Positions 6,827-15,253 of a stretch of DNA of 43,089 nucleotides are shown here, one piece after another. The DNA is taken from positions 1-43,089 of the forward strand of contig NZ_LGQZ01000120.1 in the NCBI RefSeq assembly GCF_003116015.1, given 5' to 3'. The notes beneath the pieces are model-generated. The model was not told where the DNA came from and ran no database searches. It worked only from the letters and a program-made list of their open reading frames with translations. Within the stretch, counting starts at the first letter, position 1; each line of letters begins with the position of its first letter. Origin of the DNA: Azospirillum sp. TSO22-1 (GTDB taxonomy: Bacteria > Pseudomonadota > Alphaproteobacteria > Azospirillales > Azospirillaceae). The translations under genes were made by a program, and so were the position numbers.

Positions 6827-7906
6827 GTCGCTCCCCGCGCGGGAGCGTGGATTGAAACTCATTCGCGCTGTGGGGTGTCAAGGTGCCGGAGGGGTCGCTC
6901 CCCGCGCGGGAGCGTGGATTGAAACACACCTGCGTTGCTGAGAAACTGGCGCACCGACTGTCGCTCCCCGCGCGGGAGCGTGGATTGAAACATCCGCCGG
7001 CAAGAGGCCGCAGACGCCCGCAACGGTCGCTCCCCGCGCGGGAGCGTGGATTGAAACCACATGATGGCGGCGCTCGCGGAGTTCGAGCGCGTCGCTCCCC
7101 GCGCGGGAGCGTGGATTGAAACACCGCCCTGGCGGCGGATGAGTGCCACGCGCTGTCGCTCCCCGCGCGGGAGCGTGGATTGAAACGAGTCCGTGATGGG
7201 CGACATCGACAAGGTCGTCGTCGCTCCCCGCGCGGGAGCGTGGATTGAAACACCAGGAAACCGGCCTGCGTCCGGAGTCCTGCCATCGCTCCCCGCGCGG
7301 GAGCGTGGATTGAAACATGCCGAGCACTTGGCCGACGCCCCAGCTCGCCGTCGCTCCCCGCGCGGGAGCGTGGATTGAAACGCCGTCGGCGACCCGGTCA
7401 AGCCCTCGGACATCGTCGCTCCCCGCGCGGGAGCGTGGATTGAAACTGGATCCAGACGAAGGGCTATCCGGACACCTACCGTCGCTCCCCGCGCGGGAGC
7501 GTGGATTGAAACCAGCGCCTGTAGCGGACGCTCGATGACGGCCTGACTGTCGCTCCCCGCGCGGGAGCGTGGATTGAAACATCCGCTGGTACGAGCGCGG
7601 GGCTAAGCGCGAGCGTCGCTCCCCGCGCGGGAGCGTGGATTGAAACCTGGACCTGCGCATTCCTGGCGCCGCAGCGCTCGTCGCTCCCCGCGCGGGAGCG
7701 TGGATTGAAACTGGTGCAAGGCGGTGCTCCGCCTCTGGAGGGAGTCGCTCCCCGCGCGGGAGCGTGGATTGAAACGCCACCGAGCCGGGCGACGCGCCGG
7801 CCAACACCGGCGCTCCCCGCGCGGGAGCGTGGATTGAAACTTCAGCGCGGTGAGAACGTTGGCATCGCCCGTGAGGCGCTCCCCCCACGGGAGCGTGGAT
7901 TGAAAC
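6827..7906 (+). CRISPR. Type I-C CRISPR array, 17 repeats and 16 spacers
   Basis: The 32-bp repeat begins GTCGCTCCCC and ends GTGGATTGAAAC. It contains a 7-bp stem, CGCTCCC and GGGAGCG, around the loop CGCGC. Repeats begin at 6827, 6894, 6960, 7026, 7091, 7155, 7220, 7285, 7350, 7415, 7481, 7549, 7615, 7680, 7744, 7809 and 7875. Spacers are 32-36 bp, mostly 33-34, and all differ. The ATTGAAAC end gives the crRNA 5' handle and fixes transcription as left to right, away from the leader. Variants: the 8th repeat has A for G at position 1, the 16th has G for T at position 2, and the last has that change plus two substitutions in the loop. Erosion at the right-hand end marks it as the old, leader-distal end. 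Confidence 0.99.
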
Positions 7907-8107
7907 GACGCCAGCGCCATTTCCACGGGAACGCAGGGCGAACAAATCGGCCGTTTCGTGTTGTCAGCCGTGTTCCCCGGACCAATTTGGAACGGATGCG
8001 AACGCTAGGAATTCCAACGGTTTCGTTGGTTCCATGCCGCAACGGGAGGGAACACATCTGGAGGGTGCCGGACCCCTTGGAAACCGAGAGTTTCCAAGGG
8101 GTCCGTA
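7907..8107. other. Trailer region between CRISPR array and tRNA-Gln
   Basis: No gene is supported in this stretch. It holds a short inverted repeat, CCAACG-GTTT-CGTTGG, near 8016-8031, and the perfect palindrome at 8070-8104 listed separately. Base composition is a little lower in GC than the coding regions around it. Confidence 0.6.
8070..8104 (-). terminator. Perfect 15-bp palindrome just after tRNA-Gln
   Basis: Arms GGACCCCTTGGAAAC and GTTTCCAAGGGGTCC flank the 5-base loop CGAGA. It begins 3 bp past the encoded CCA end of the tRNA on the - strand, so it is well placed to end or stabilise the tRNA precursor. No T-run follows on that strand, so a classical rho-independent mechanism is uncertain. 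Confidence 0.6.
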
Positions 8108-8182
8108 TGGCTGGGGCGCCAGGATTCGAACCTGGGAATGGCGGTACCAAAAACCGCTGCCTTACCGCTTGGCGACGCCCCA
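8108..8182 (-). tRNA. tRNA-Gln (anticodon UUG)
   Basis: Read on the - strand, the sequence folds as a 75-nt tRNA. The acceptor arms TGGGGCG and CGCCCCA pair fully. The D-arm contains AAGCGGTAAGGC, and the anticodon stem GCGGT/ACCGC encloses the loop TTTTGGT with anticodon TTG. The T-arm has GGTTCGAATCC between paired CCCAG and CTGG. Discriminator G and an encoded CCA follow (8108-8110 on the + strand read TGG). Anticodon UUG reads CAA and, by wobble, CAG. It lies beyond the leader-distal end of the CRISPR array, downstream of the MoxR operon on the same strand. Confidence 0.97.
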
Positions 8183-8214
8183 ATCCTGGGAAGGGTCGGG
8201 ACCTTAACCGCAAA

Positions 8215-8238
8215 TCCCGCGGCGTGCAACCCGCGGGA
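8215..8238 (-). terminator. Hairpin after the MoxR operon
   Basis: The 8-bp arms TCCCGCGG and CCGCGGGA surround an 8-base loop, 5 bp past the stop codon of the last operon gene. On the - strand the stem is followed by TTTGCGGTT, a modest T-rich tail. It could separate the operon from tRNA-Gln. Confidence 0.55.
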
Positions 8239-8243
8239 ACGGC

Positions 8244-10331
8244 CTACCGCCCTTCGCGGCGCCACGCCACGATCATCGCCCCCAACGCCAGCAGCAGCAC
8301 CATCGCCACCGGCAGCAGCGGCACATCCGACACCCCGGTCACCACGAAGTCGCCGTTGGCGCGCAGCCCGATCCAGCCGGAGCCGCTCTGCGCCCGGTCG
8401 GCCTTGGTGCGGCGGACGTCCACGGCGCCGTCGGCGATCCACTGCACACCGCCGTCCGTCGCCTGCGCCACCGGCTTCACCTTGTCGGGCGTTGAGCGTA
8501 CGTCGGCCAGCTCCGGCGGGTTGACGGCGCCGACCACCGCCAGCGCGGTGCGCTCGCCGTCGGTGATGCGGTAGATGCCGGGCTCGCCGGCGATCACCGT
8601 GGCGGCGGCGCGGCCGGTCTTGTCGTCGGCCATCTCCAGCGTGCGCGTCTCGTCCGACGGCGTGGTCAGCGTCACCGAACGCGGGTCGGGCTCCAGCGAG
8701 CGGCGCTCCACCGTGATCCGGTTGCCGTCCACCCGGGCGCGCAGGTCGTTCTCCTCGAGCTCCGGCTCCTTCATCAGCCAGTGGGCGAGGCGTCGCAGCA
8801 GCTCCGCCTGCGGGCCGCCGCCCTCGAAGCCGCGGCTCCACAGCCACATCTGGTCGGACGCGATCTGCGCCACCCGGCCCTCGCCGACGCGGTTCAGCAC
8901 GATCAGCGGCGTGCCCTGCGCGCCGTTCATCACCACCGACCCGCCCTTCGAGGTCACCTCCACCTGATGGAACCAGCGGCCCCAGGTCGGCTCGCCGTCG
9001 GCACGGTCGCCGGGCAGGCCGGAGGTCACCGGGTGGCGGCGGCCGAGCTCGGTCACCGTCGGGCGGAAGGGCTGGTCGAAGGTGGTGCCGGTCGGCTCGG
9101 CCGGCAGCACGCCGCCCAAGGGCGTGCGGGCCAGCGACAGGGCGCCGGCGAAGCCCTGGCCGGAGGCCTCCAGCAAGGCGCCGCCCTTCTCGACGTAGCG
9201 GGCGATGTTCTCCAGGTACATCTGCGGCAGCACGCCGCGCCGGCGGTAGCGGTCGAAGATGATCAGGTCGAACTCGTCGAGCTTGATCTCGAACAGCTCG
9301 CGGATCGGGAAGGCGATCAGCGACAGCTCGCGGATCGGCGTGCCATCCTGCTTCTCCGGCGGGCGCAGGATGGTGAAGTGGACGAGGTCCACCGCCGGGT
9401 CGACCTTCAAGAGGTTGCGCCAGGTGCGCTCGCCGGCGTGCGGCTCGCCCGACACCAGCAGCACGCGCAGCCGGTCGCGCACGCCGTTCACCACCACCGC
9501 GGTCCGGTTGTTGGCGAGCGTCAGTTCCTGCCTGGCGGCCTCGACCTCCATCTCCAGCACGTTCTGGCCGCCGTGCGTGACCGGCACGTCGATGTGGAAG
9601 TCGCGGCCCACCGGCACCTGGAACTGCCGCGGCGTGCCGCCGTCCTGGCGCAGCGTCACCAGCGCGCTGGGCGACTGCGCCCTGGGCATGTCGTCGACGC
9701 GGATCACCAGCTCCACCGGCTTGCCCACCAGCCCGTAGGCGGGGGCCTGCACGATGGCGAGGCGGCGGTCGCCCTCGTCGCGGTTGCCGGTCAGCAGCGT
9801 GTGCACCGGGCCGCCCTCGGCCAGCTTGGCGGTGTTCTCCGGCACGTCGTGGATCTGGCCGTCGGTGATCAGCACCGCCCCGGCGCTGCGGCGGCGCGGC
9901 ACGTCGGCCATGGCGCGGTTCAGCGCGTCGAACAGGCGCGTCTCGTTGATCGCCGAGGCGCCGGACTCGCCGGCCCCGGCGCGCACCACGCGCACCTCCA
10001 GGTCGTCGAAGCGCTTCAGCCTGTCGGTCAGCTCGGCCAGCGCGCGCTCGGCCCGCGCCTTGCGCTCGCCGACGTTCTGGCTGGGCGATTCATCGACGAC
10101 GACGACCGCCACATCCTTGATCGGCTCGCGCTTCTCGTGCACCAGCGACGGGTTGACCAGCGCCAGCGCCAGCACCGCTAGAGCCAGGAGGCGCAGCAGC
10201 GCGCCGCGGGCGCGGCGGACCAGACCGAGCAGCGCCACCAGCGCCGCCACCGCGAACAGCGGGATCAGCCAGTCCCAGGGCAGCAGCGGGTTGACGACGA
10301 TGGAGTTGCCGCCGGACAGCAGGTCGGTCAT
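8244..10331 (-). CDS. Membrane protein with glutamine-amidotransferase-like domain (vWA/GATase1 type)
   Basis: The 695-residue protein has two N-terminal membrane segments (LIPLFAVAALVALLGLV and ALLRLLALAVLALALVNPSL at about 20-60). A long periplasmic region follows: a von Willebrand A-like part (VAVVVVDESPSQNVGERKARAE at about 75-96, AGAVLITDGQIHD at about 149-161) and a GATase1-like part (FDLIIFDRYRRRGVLP, VEKGGALLEASGQ, LNRVGEGRVAQIASDQMWLW). A single C-terminal membrane helix ends in the basic tail AWRREGR. Its function is unknown. It is the last gene of the MoxR-DUF58-BatA/DUF4159 operon and overlaps the previous gene by 4 bp. Such operons are inferred to act in protein maturation or envelope stress. 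Confidence 0.8.
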   Translation of the reverse strand: MTDLLSGGNSIVVNPLLPWDWLIPLFAVAALVALLGLVRRARGALLRLLALAVLALALVNPSLVHEKREPIKDVAVVVVDESPSQNVGERKARAERALAELTDRLKRFDDLEVRVVRAGAGESGASAINETRLFDALNRAMADVPRRRSAGAVLITDGQIHDVPENTAKLAEGGPVHTLLTGNRDEGDRRLAIVQAPAYGLVGKPVELVIRVDDMPRAQSPSALVTLRQDGGTPRQFQVPVGRDFHIDVPVTHGGQNVLEMEVEAARQELTLANNRTAVVVNGVRDRLRVLLVSGEPHAGERTWRNLLKVDPAVDLVHFTILRPPEKQDGTPIRELSLIAFPIRELFEIKLDEFDLIIFDRYRRRGVLPQMYLENIARYVEKGGALLEASGQGFAGALSLARTPLGGVLPAEPTGTTFDQPFRPTVTELGRRHPVTSGLPGDRADGEPTWGRWFHQVEVTSKGGSVVMNGAQGTPLIVLNRVGEGRVAQIASDQMWLWSRGFEGGGPQAELLRRLAHWLMKEPELEENDLRARVDGNRITVERRSLEPDPRSVTLTTPSDETRTLEMADDKTGRAAATVIAGEPGIYRITDGERTALAVVGAVNPPELADVRSTPDKVKPVAQATDGGVQWIADGAVDVRRTKADRAQSGSGWIGLRANGDFVVTGVSDVPLLPVAMVLLLALGAMIVAWRREGR

Positions 10332-13051
10332 TGGCCCAGCCTCTCCAGGATGGCCGGGACGTGCACCTGGTCGGCCTTGTAGTTGCCGGTCAGCGCGTAC
10401 ATCACGAGGTTGACGCCGAAGCGGAAGGCCATCTCGCGCTGACGCTCGCCGCCCGGCGCCACGGCAAAGCGCGGCTGTCCGCGGCCGTCCACCGCCCAGG
10501 CGGCGGCGTAGTCGTTGGAGCCGATCAGCACCGGCGAGACGCCGTCGTTGGCGCGGCCCTCGCGCGCCTCCACCCAGACGTCGCCGCCGGCGGTGCGGCC
10601 GGGGAAGTCCTGCATCAGATAGAACGCCTTGGTCAGCACGTGGTCGGGCGGCACCGGCGCCAGCGGCGGGATGTCGAGCCCCTGGGCGAGACGCTGCAGG
10701 GCGAGGCCGCCCTGGCCGGACCCGGGGCCGAGCGCGGTGGCCTGGTCGCGGGTGTCGAACAGGATGGTGCCGCCGTTCTTCAGGTACTCGTTGATGCGCG
10801 AGCGGGCGTGGTCGCTCAGCGGCCGGGCGTTCGGCGTCACCGGCCAGTAGAGCAGGGGGTAGAAGGCCAGCTCGTCCACCTCGACATCGACGCCCTGGGT
10901 GCCGGCGGCCTCCACCGCGGTGCGGCGGTTCAGCACCTCGACCAGCCCGTCGAGGCCGGCGCGGGCAACCTCATCGACGTTTGCGTCGCCGGTGCGGACG
11001 TGCGCGAGGTAGGTCTCGGCGGTCACCTTGGTGTTGTGCATGTCGTCGGCGCGCGCCGTGCCGTACGGGAACGCCATGGCGAGCAGCAGCGCCGCGGCGG
11101 CGGCTCCGGCCCGGCGCGGGCGCGCCCAGCGGCCGAGCAGCCCGCGCAGCGCCAGCGCAATCAGCAGATCGAGGATGGTCAGCGCCATGGCGATCCCCAG
11201 CAGCCCCGGCTTCAGCGCCACCTCGCCGCGCTGGGCGTAGCCCTCCACGGCGACGCCGGCCGGCAGGGGGCCGAGCGGCTCGATCTTCGTCAGCCCGGCG
11301 GTGAGGTTGAGGGCGCGGCGGGCCTCCTCGGTGCCGTAGAATCCCGGCGGATGGCGCGGGCCGATCGCCTCCGGCTTGAAGGCGTCGCCGGGGATCGGGA
11401 ACGCGGTCGGCGGCGGCGGGATCAGCCGGCCATAGCCGTCCAGCACCTCCAGCGGCTCCAGCGTCGCGGCGCTGGCGGCGCCCGCCACGCCCTCGCTCAG
11501 GCCGGCCAGCCGGCGCAGCATCTCGACGAACAGGCCGGACAGCGACAGGTTGGACCAGTCCGGGCTGGCGGTGGTGTGCACCAGCACGATCCAGCCGGCG
11601 CCGCGCTTCTCCGAGGTGACCAGCGGCGTGCCGTCGGCCAGCCGCGCCCAGGTGCGGTCGGCGAGGTCCACCGACGGCTCGGCCAGCACCTGCCGCTGCA
11701 CCAGCACGTCATCGGGCACCTTCAGGCCGTAGAACGGGCTCTTCTCGCCGAAGGGCTGGAGCTTGGCCGGTTCGGACCAGGACAGCGCGCCGCCCAGCGT
11801 GCGGTCGCCCAGGCGCAGACGCACCGGCACCAGCTGGTCGGCGTTCTGCGCCAGCCGCGGGCCGGCGAAGCGCAGCAGCAGGCCGCCCTTCTTCACCCAC
11901 GCCTCGATGGCCTGCGCCTCCTCGCCGGACAGCGCGCCGACGTCGGAGAGGATGAGCACGGCCAGTTCGCGCTTCATCAGGTCGCCGATCGCGCCGCGGC
12001 GCACCTCGTTGTAGGGGGCCAGCGCGCGGTCCAGGTAGTGCAGGTCGGACAATAGCGGCTGGTTCTCGCCGGCCGGGCGGCCGGACACCAAGCCGACCGG
12101 CCGGCGGCGCCAGCGCTCGTCCAGCAGCACGGTGGCGCCGGCGGTGGTCTCGCCCTCGATGCGCAGGCTGGCGGCCTCGTTGCGCAGCTCGACGGGGACG
12201 TCCAGGCGCAGCTCGCGGCTGGCCTGCCCGGCGTCGAAGGCGACGGTCTCGCGGGTCAGCAGCCGGCCGTCGGCGGCGCCGAGGCGGACGGTCACCGGCT
12301 CCGGCCGGCTGGGGTCGGCGCGCACGAGGCGGGTGACCAGCGCCGTGCCCTCGGGTGCCGGGGGCAGCAGCAGGTGCGGCGGGCGGGCGGCGGAATCGTC
12401 CAGCACCTCGACGGAGCCGAGCCGCTGCAGCGCGGAGGCGAGGTCGCGGGCATACCGGTCGCCGACGCCGTCGGCCAGCCAGACGCTGTGCAGCGTGCCA
12501 TTCGGGCGGAGTGTGCGCACCGCCTCCAGCGCCGCGGCGCGGTTGGTCGGCCAGGGGTGCGGCTCCAGGGCCTGGATCAGCCGGCGCGCCTCGACCGGCG
12601 GCAGCGGCGCGCTGGCGGCGATCTTGTCGCCGGCGGCGGGCGGCGCGGTGGCGAGCACGATGACCTGGCGGGACTGGCGCTCGGCCTGGCCGACCACCTC
12701 CTCCATGGCGCGGCGGCGGCTCGGCCAGTCGCGGGCGGCGGCCCAGCCGTTGTCCACCACCAGCACCAGCGGGCCGCTGCCGGGCAGGGCGGCGCGCGGG
12801 TTCAGCAGCGGGCCGGACAGCGCCAGGATGACCAGCGCGGCGATGATCAGGCGCAGCAGCAGCAGCCACCAGGGCGTGCGCGCCGGCGTCTCCTCGCGCG
12901 CCACGAGGTCGCGCAGCAGGCGGATCGCCGGGAAGCGCACGAGGCGCGGCGCCGGCGGGGTGACGCGCAGCAGCCACCACAGCACCGGCAGCACCAGCAG
13001 CGCTGACAGCACCCACGGGGTGGCGAAGGCGAAGGACCCGAGACCGAGCAT
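10328..13051 (-). CDS. BatA N-terminal and DUF4159 domain membrane protein
   Basis: The 907-residue protein opens with the aerotolerance-regulator (BatA) N-terminal domain: FATPWVLSALLVLPVLWWLL, a short arginine-rich loop (PAIRLLRDLVAREETPARTPWW) and a second helix LLLLRLIIAALVILALSGP. A vWA-like segment follows (GPLVLVVDNGWAAARDW). A GATase-like stretch (LSDVGALSGEEAQAIEAWVKKGGLLLRFAG) lies mid-protein and a further helix pair near 625-670. The last 200 residues are a DUF4159 domain, with YPLLYWPVTPNARPLS, GGTILFDTRDQ, IGSNDYAAAWA and the end block FRFGVNLVMYALTGNYKADQVH. Its biochemical role is unknown. It is separated from the DUF58 gene by a repeat-filled 143-bp gap and overlaps the next gene by 4 bp. 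Confidence 0.85.
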   Translation of the reverse strand: MLGLGSFAFATPWVLSALLVLPVLWWLLRVTPPAPRLVRFPAIRLLRDLVAREETPARTPWWLLLLRLIIAALVILALSGPLLNPRAALPGSGPLVLVVDNGWAAARDWPSRRRAMEEVVGQAERQSRQVIVLATAPPAAGDKIAASAPLPPVEARRLIQALEPHPWPTNRAAALEAVRTLRPNGTLHSVWLADGVGDRYARDLASALQRLGSVEVLDDSAARPPHLLLPPAPEGTALVTRLVRADPSRPEPVTVRLGAADGRLLTRETVAFDAGQASRELRLDVPVELRNEAASLRIEGETTAGATVLLDERWRRRPVGLVSGRPAGENQPLLSDLHYLDRALAPYNEVRRGAIGDLMKRELAVLILSDVGALSGEEAQAIEAWVKKGGLLLRFAGPRLAQNADQLVPVRLRLGDRTLGGALSWSEPAKLQPFGEKSPFYGLKVPDDVLVQRQVLAEPSVDLADRTWARLADGTPLVTSEKRGAGWIVLVHTTASPDWSNLSLSGLFVEMLRRLAGLSEGVAGAASAATLEPLEVLDGYGRLIPPPPTAFPIPGDAFKPEAIGPRHPPGFYGTEEARRALNLTAGLTKIEPLGPLPAGVAVEGYAQRGEVALKPGLLGIAMALTILDLLIALALRGLLGRWARPRRAGAAAAALLLAMAFPYGTARADDMHNTKVTAETYLAHVRTGDANVDEVARAGLDGLVEVLNRRTAVEAAGTQGVDVEVDELAFYPLLYWPVTPNARPLSDHARSRINEYLKNGGTILFDTRDQATALGPGSGQGGLALQRLAQGLDIPPLAPVPPDHVLTKAFYLMQDFPGRTAGGDVWVEAREGRANDGVSPVLIGSNDYAAAWAVDGRGQPRFAVAPGGERQREMAFRFGVNLVMYALTGNYKADQVHVPAILERLGQ

Positions 13052-13088
13052 GTGTCTCCAAACTCTGCGCGAACGTTGCTAACCCGAT

Positions 13089-13182
13089 CCCCCTCTCCCC
13101 AACCCCTCTCCCGCGGGGGGAGAGGGGCTTTTCCCGCTGTCCCCCCTCTCCCCTTGCGGGAGAGGGGCCGGGGGAGAGGGGG
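13089..13182. repeat. C/G-run palindromic repeat inside the MoxR operon
   Basis: Two imperfect palindromes in series, of the type CCCCTCTCCC then GGGGAGAGGGG, fill most of the gap between the DUF58 gene and the BatA/DUF4159 gene. Similar units lie at 17713-17835, 22720-22838, 29763-29791, 31560-31693, 39597-39820 and 40942-41039. Here the unit interrupts what otherwise looks like one operon. Confidence 0.75.
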
Positions 13183-13194
13183 CAAAACGAACCC

Positions 13195-14100
13195 TCACAC
13201 CGCCTCCTGCGCCAGCGCACCCCACAGCGCCAGCAGCGCGGTTTGCGGCGGTCGGTCGGTGCGGTGCACGGCGAAGGTCCAGCCGGCGGCGCGCGCCAGC
13301 GCGGCCAGGCCCTCCTGCTGCGCCCGCAGCCGTTCCAGATAGGCCGCGCGCACCGCCTCGACGCGCGGCACCAGCAGTTCCTCCTCGCCCTCGAACCCGG
13401 CGAACTCCACGCGGCCGTCGAAGGGCAGCGTCTCCTCGGCCGGGTCGAGCACCTGGAGGAGATGGCCGCGCAACCCCCGCCCGGACAGACCGGACACGGT
13501 GGCGTGGATCTCGGTGAGGGGCGACAGCAGGTCGCCGAACAGCACCACCTGGGCGTGCCGCGGCAGCGGCTCGACGCGCGGCAGTCCATCGGCGCGCGGC
13601 GTCGCCTGGGGATCGCTGAGCAGGTTGGCGAGCCGGTTGAGCGTGTGCTTGCCGTGGTCCGGCCGCACGCCGGAGTTCAGCAGCGCCACCCGCTCGCCGC
13701 CGCGGATCAGCAGCACGGAGGTCGCCAGCAGCAGCAGGTCAGCGCGCTCGCGCTTGGTCGGCAGCTCGGGGCTGGAGCGGTATTCCATGGAGCCGGAACG
13801 GTCGCGCCACAGCCAGACGCTCTGCGCCGCCTCCCACTCGTTCTCGCGGACGAACACCGGCTGCGTCTTGGCCGACTGCCGCCAGTCGATCATCTGCGGC
13901 GCGTCGCCGGGCTGGTAGCGGCGGAACTGCCAGAAGGTCTCGCCCAGGCCGACGCGGCGCCGGCCGTGCACGCCCTGCGCCACGGTGGAGGCCACCCGCT
14001 CGGCGGCGACCAGCAGCGGCGGCAGGCGGGCGGCCAGCGTCTCGGCGCGCTGCTGCGCGCGCAGCGCGTTGACCGTGAGCGAGGGCCGCGTCGTCGCCAT
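13195..14100 (-). CDS. DUF58 domain protein (MoxR-associated vWA-like)
   Basis: The chosen ATG (14098-14100) overlaps the MoxR stop codon by one base and gives 301 residues. The DUF58 signature is clear: GRRRVGLGETFWQFRRYQPGD followed by DWRQSAKTQPVFVRENEWEA at about 45-80, then a MIDAS-like DRSGSM at about 90-95. ERADLLLLATSVLLIRGGERVALL and QVVLFGDLLSP are the vWA-type strands. DUF58 proteins are partners of MoxR AAA+ ATPases; the pair is thought to act as a chaperone or metal-insertion module, but no substrate is known here. Confidence 0.9.
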   Translation of the reverse strand: MATTRPSLTVNALRAQQRAETLAARLPPLLVAAERVASTVAQGVHGRRRVGLGETFWQFRRYQPGDAPQMIDWRQSAKTQPVFVRENEWEAAQSVWLWRDRSGSMEYRSSPELPTKRERADLLLLATSVLLIRGGERVALLNSGVRPDHGKHTLNRLANLLSDPQATPRADGLPRVEPLPRHAQVVLFGDLLSPLTEIHATVSGLSGRGLRGHLLQVLDPAEETLPFDGRVEFAGFEGEEELLVPRVEAVRAAYLERLRAQQEGLAALARAAGWTFAVHRTDRPPQTALLALWGALAQEAV

Positions 14101-15122
14101 CACAGCAGCGGCGCGCACAGGCGATCGATGACGTCGTCGATGGTGACGCCGTCGGCGCGCGCCGCGAAGTTCAGCGCCATGCGGTGGCGCAGGATCGGCT
14201 TGGCGAGCGCCACCACGTCGTCCAGCGACGGCGACAGCCGGCCGTCCAGCACCGCCTGCGCGCGGGCCGCCAGCATCAGCGATTGGCTGGCGCGCGGCCC
14301 CGGCCCCCAGGCGACGTGGGTGCGCACCTCGGGGATGTCCGACGTCTCCGGCCGGCCGGCGCGCACGAGGTCGAGGATGCCCTCCACCACGCTCTCGCCG
14401 ATCGGGATGCGGCGCACCAGGCGCTGGGCGGCCTGGAGGTCGGTGGGGGTGAGCACGGTCACCGCCTTCTCGGCATCGACGCCGGTGGTGGCGATCATCA
14501 TGCGCCGCTCGGCGTCGCGGTCGGGGTAGCTGACGTCGATCTGCATGAGGAAGCGGTCGAGCTGCGCCTCGGGCAGCGGGTAGGTGCCCTCCTGCTCCAG
14601 CGGGTTCTGGGTGGCCAGCACGTGGAACGGCTGCGGCAGCGGGTGGTAGTGGCCGGCCACCGACACCCGGTGCTCCTGCATCGCCTGCAGCAGCGCCGAC
14701 TGGGTGCGCGGGCTGGCGCGGTTGATCTCGTCCGCCATCAGCAACTGGCTGAACACCGGGCCCGGGATGAAGCGGAAGGAGCGCCGGCCGGTCTCCGACT
14801 CCTCCAGCACCTCGGAGCCGAGGATGTCCGCCGGCATCAGGTCGGGCGTGCACTGGATGCGCTTCTCGGCGAGGCCGAGCACGGTGCCCAGCGTCTCCAC
14901 CAGCCGCGTCTTGGCGAGGCCGGGGACGCCGATCAAAAGAACGTGACCGCCGGCCAGCAACGTGACCAGGGTCAGGTTGACGACCTCCTGCTGGCCGAAG
15001 ATGATGCGGCCGATGCGGTCGCGCACCAGCTGCAGCCGGCCGCCGAGGGTCTCCACCTCGGCCAGGAGCTGCTGCGGGTTTTCCGGGGTCGGCGCTGGGA
15101 GGATGGCGTCGGTGGCGCTCAC
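14100..15122 (-). CDS. MoxR-family AAA+ ATPase
   Basis: The first gene of the operon, 340 residues from a GTG start (15120-15122) that follows AGGGAGAG on the - strand. Walker A is GVPGLAKT at 65-72 and Walker B is LLMADEINR at about 130-138. The MoxR-specific stretches RFIPGPVFSQLLMADEINRA, QNPLEQEGTYPLPEAQLDRF and the sensor-2 region complete the AAA_3 module and lid domain. MoxR ATPases remodel or help mature partner proteins through vWA proteins, and the next three genes are candidate partners. The gene is divergent from the DUF1285 gene. Confidence 0.93.
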   Translation of the reverse strand: MSATDAILPAPTPENPQQLLAEVETLGGRLQLVRDRIGRIIFGQQEVVNLTLVTLLAGGHVLLIGVPGLAKTRLVETLGTVLGLAEKRIQCTPDLMPADILGSEVLEESETGRRSFRFIPGPVFSQLLMADEINRASPRTQSALLQAMQEHRVSVAGHYHPLPQPFHVLATQNPLEQEGTYPLPEAQLDRFLMQIDVSYPDRDAERRMMIATTGVDAEKAVTVLTPTDLQAAQRLVRRIPIGESVVEGILDLVRAGRPETSDIPEVRTHVAWGPGPRASQSLMLAARAQAVLDGRLSPSLDDVVALAKPILRHRMALNFAARADGVTIDDVIDRLCAPLL

Positions 15123-15253
15123 GGGGCACTCTCCCTGTTAAAATCCAGCCTCGCCGACCTATGTGACGAGTGTGGCGAAATTACGTTGCGCAAATCGGAC
15201 GGCCCGGAAACCAGTGGGCGGGCGCTGCCGTCAGGAACAAGGTCGGGGGCGAG

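Noticed and set aside
6813..7945. Long - strand open frames full of repeated PRSRAGSD/RGERR/IHAPARGA peptides
   Set aside because: They are readings through the CRISPR array; the repeated peptides are translations of the 32-bp repeat and do not mark a repeat protein.
8010..8035. Small hairpin CCAACG/CGTTGG as a small RNA
   Set aside because: It is only a 6-bp core stem with no promoter or T-run that would support an RNA gene.
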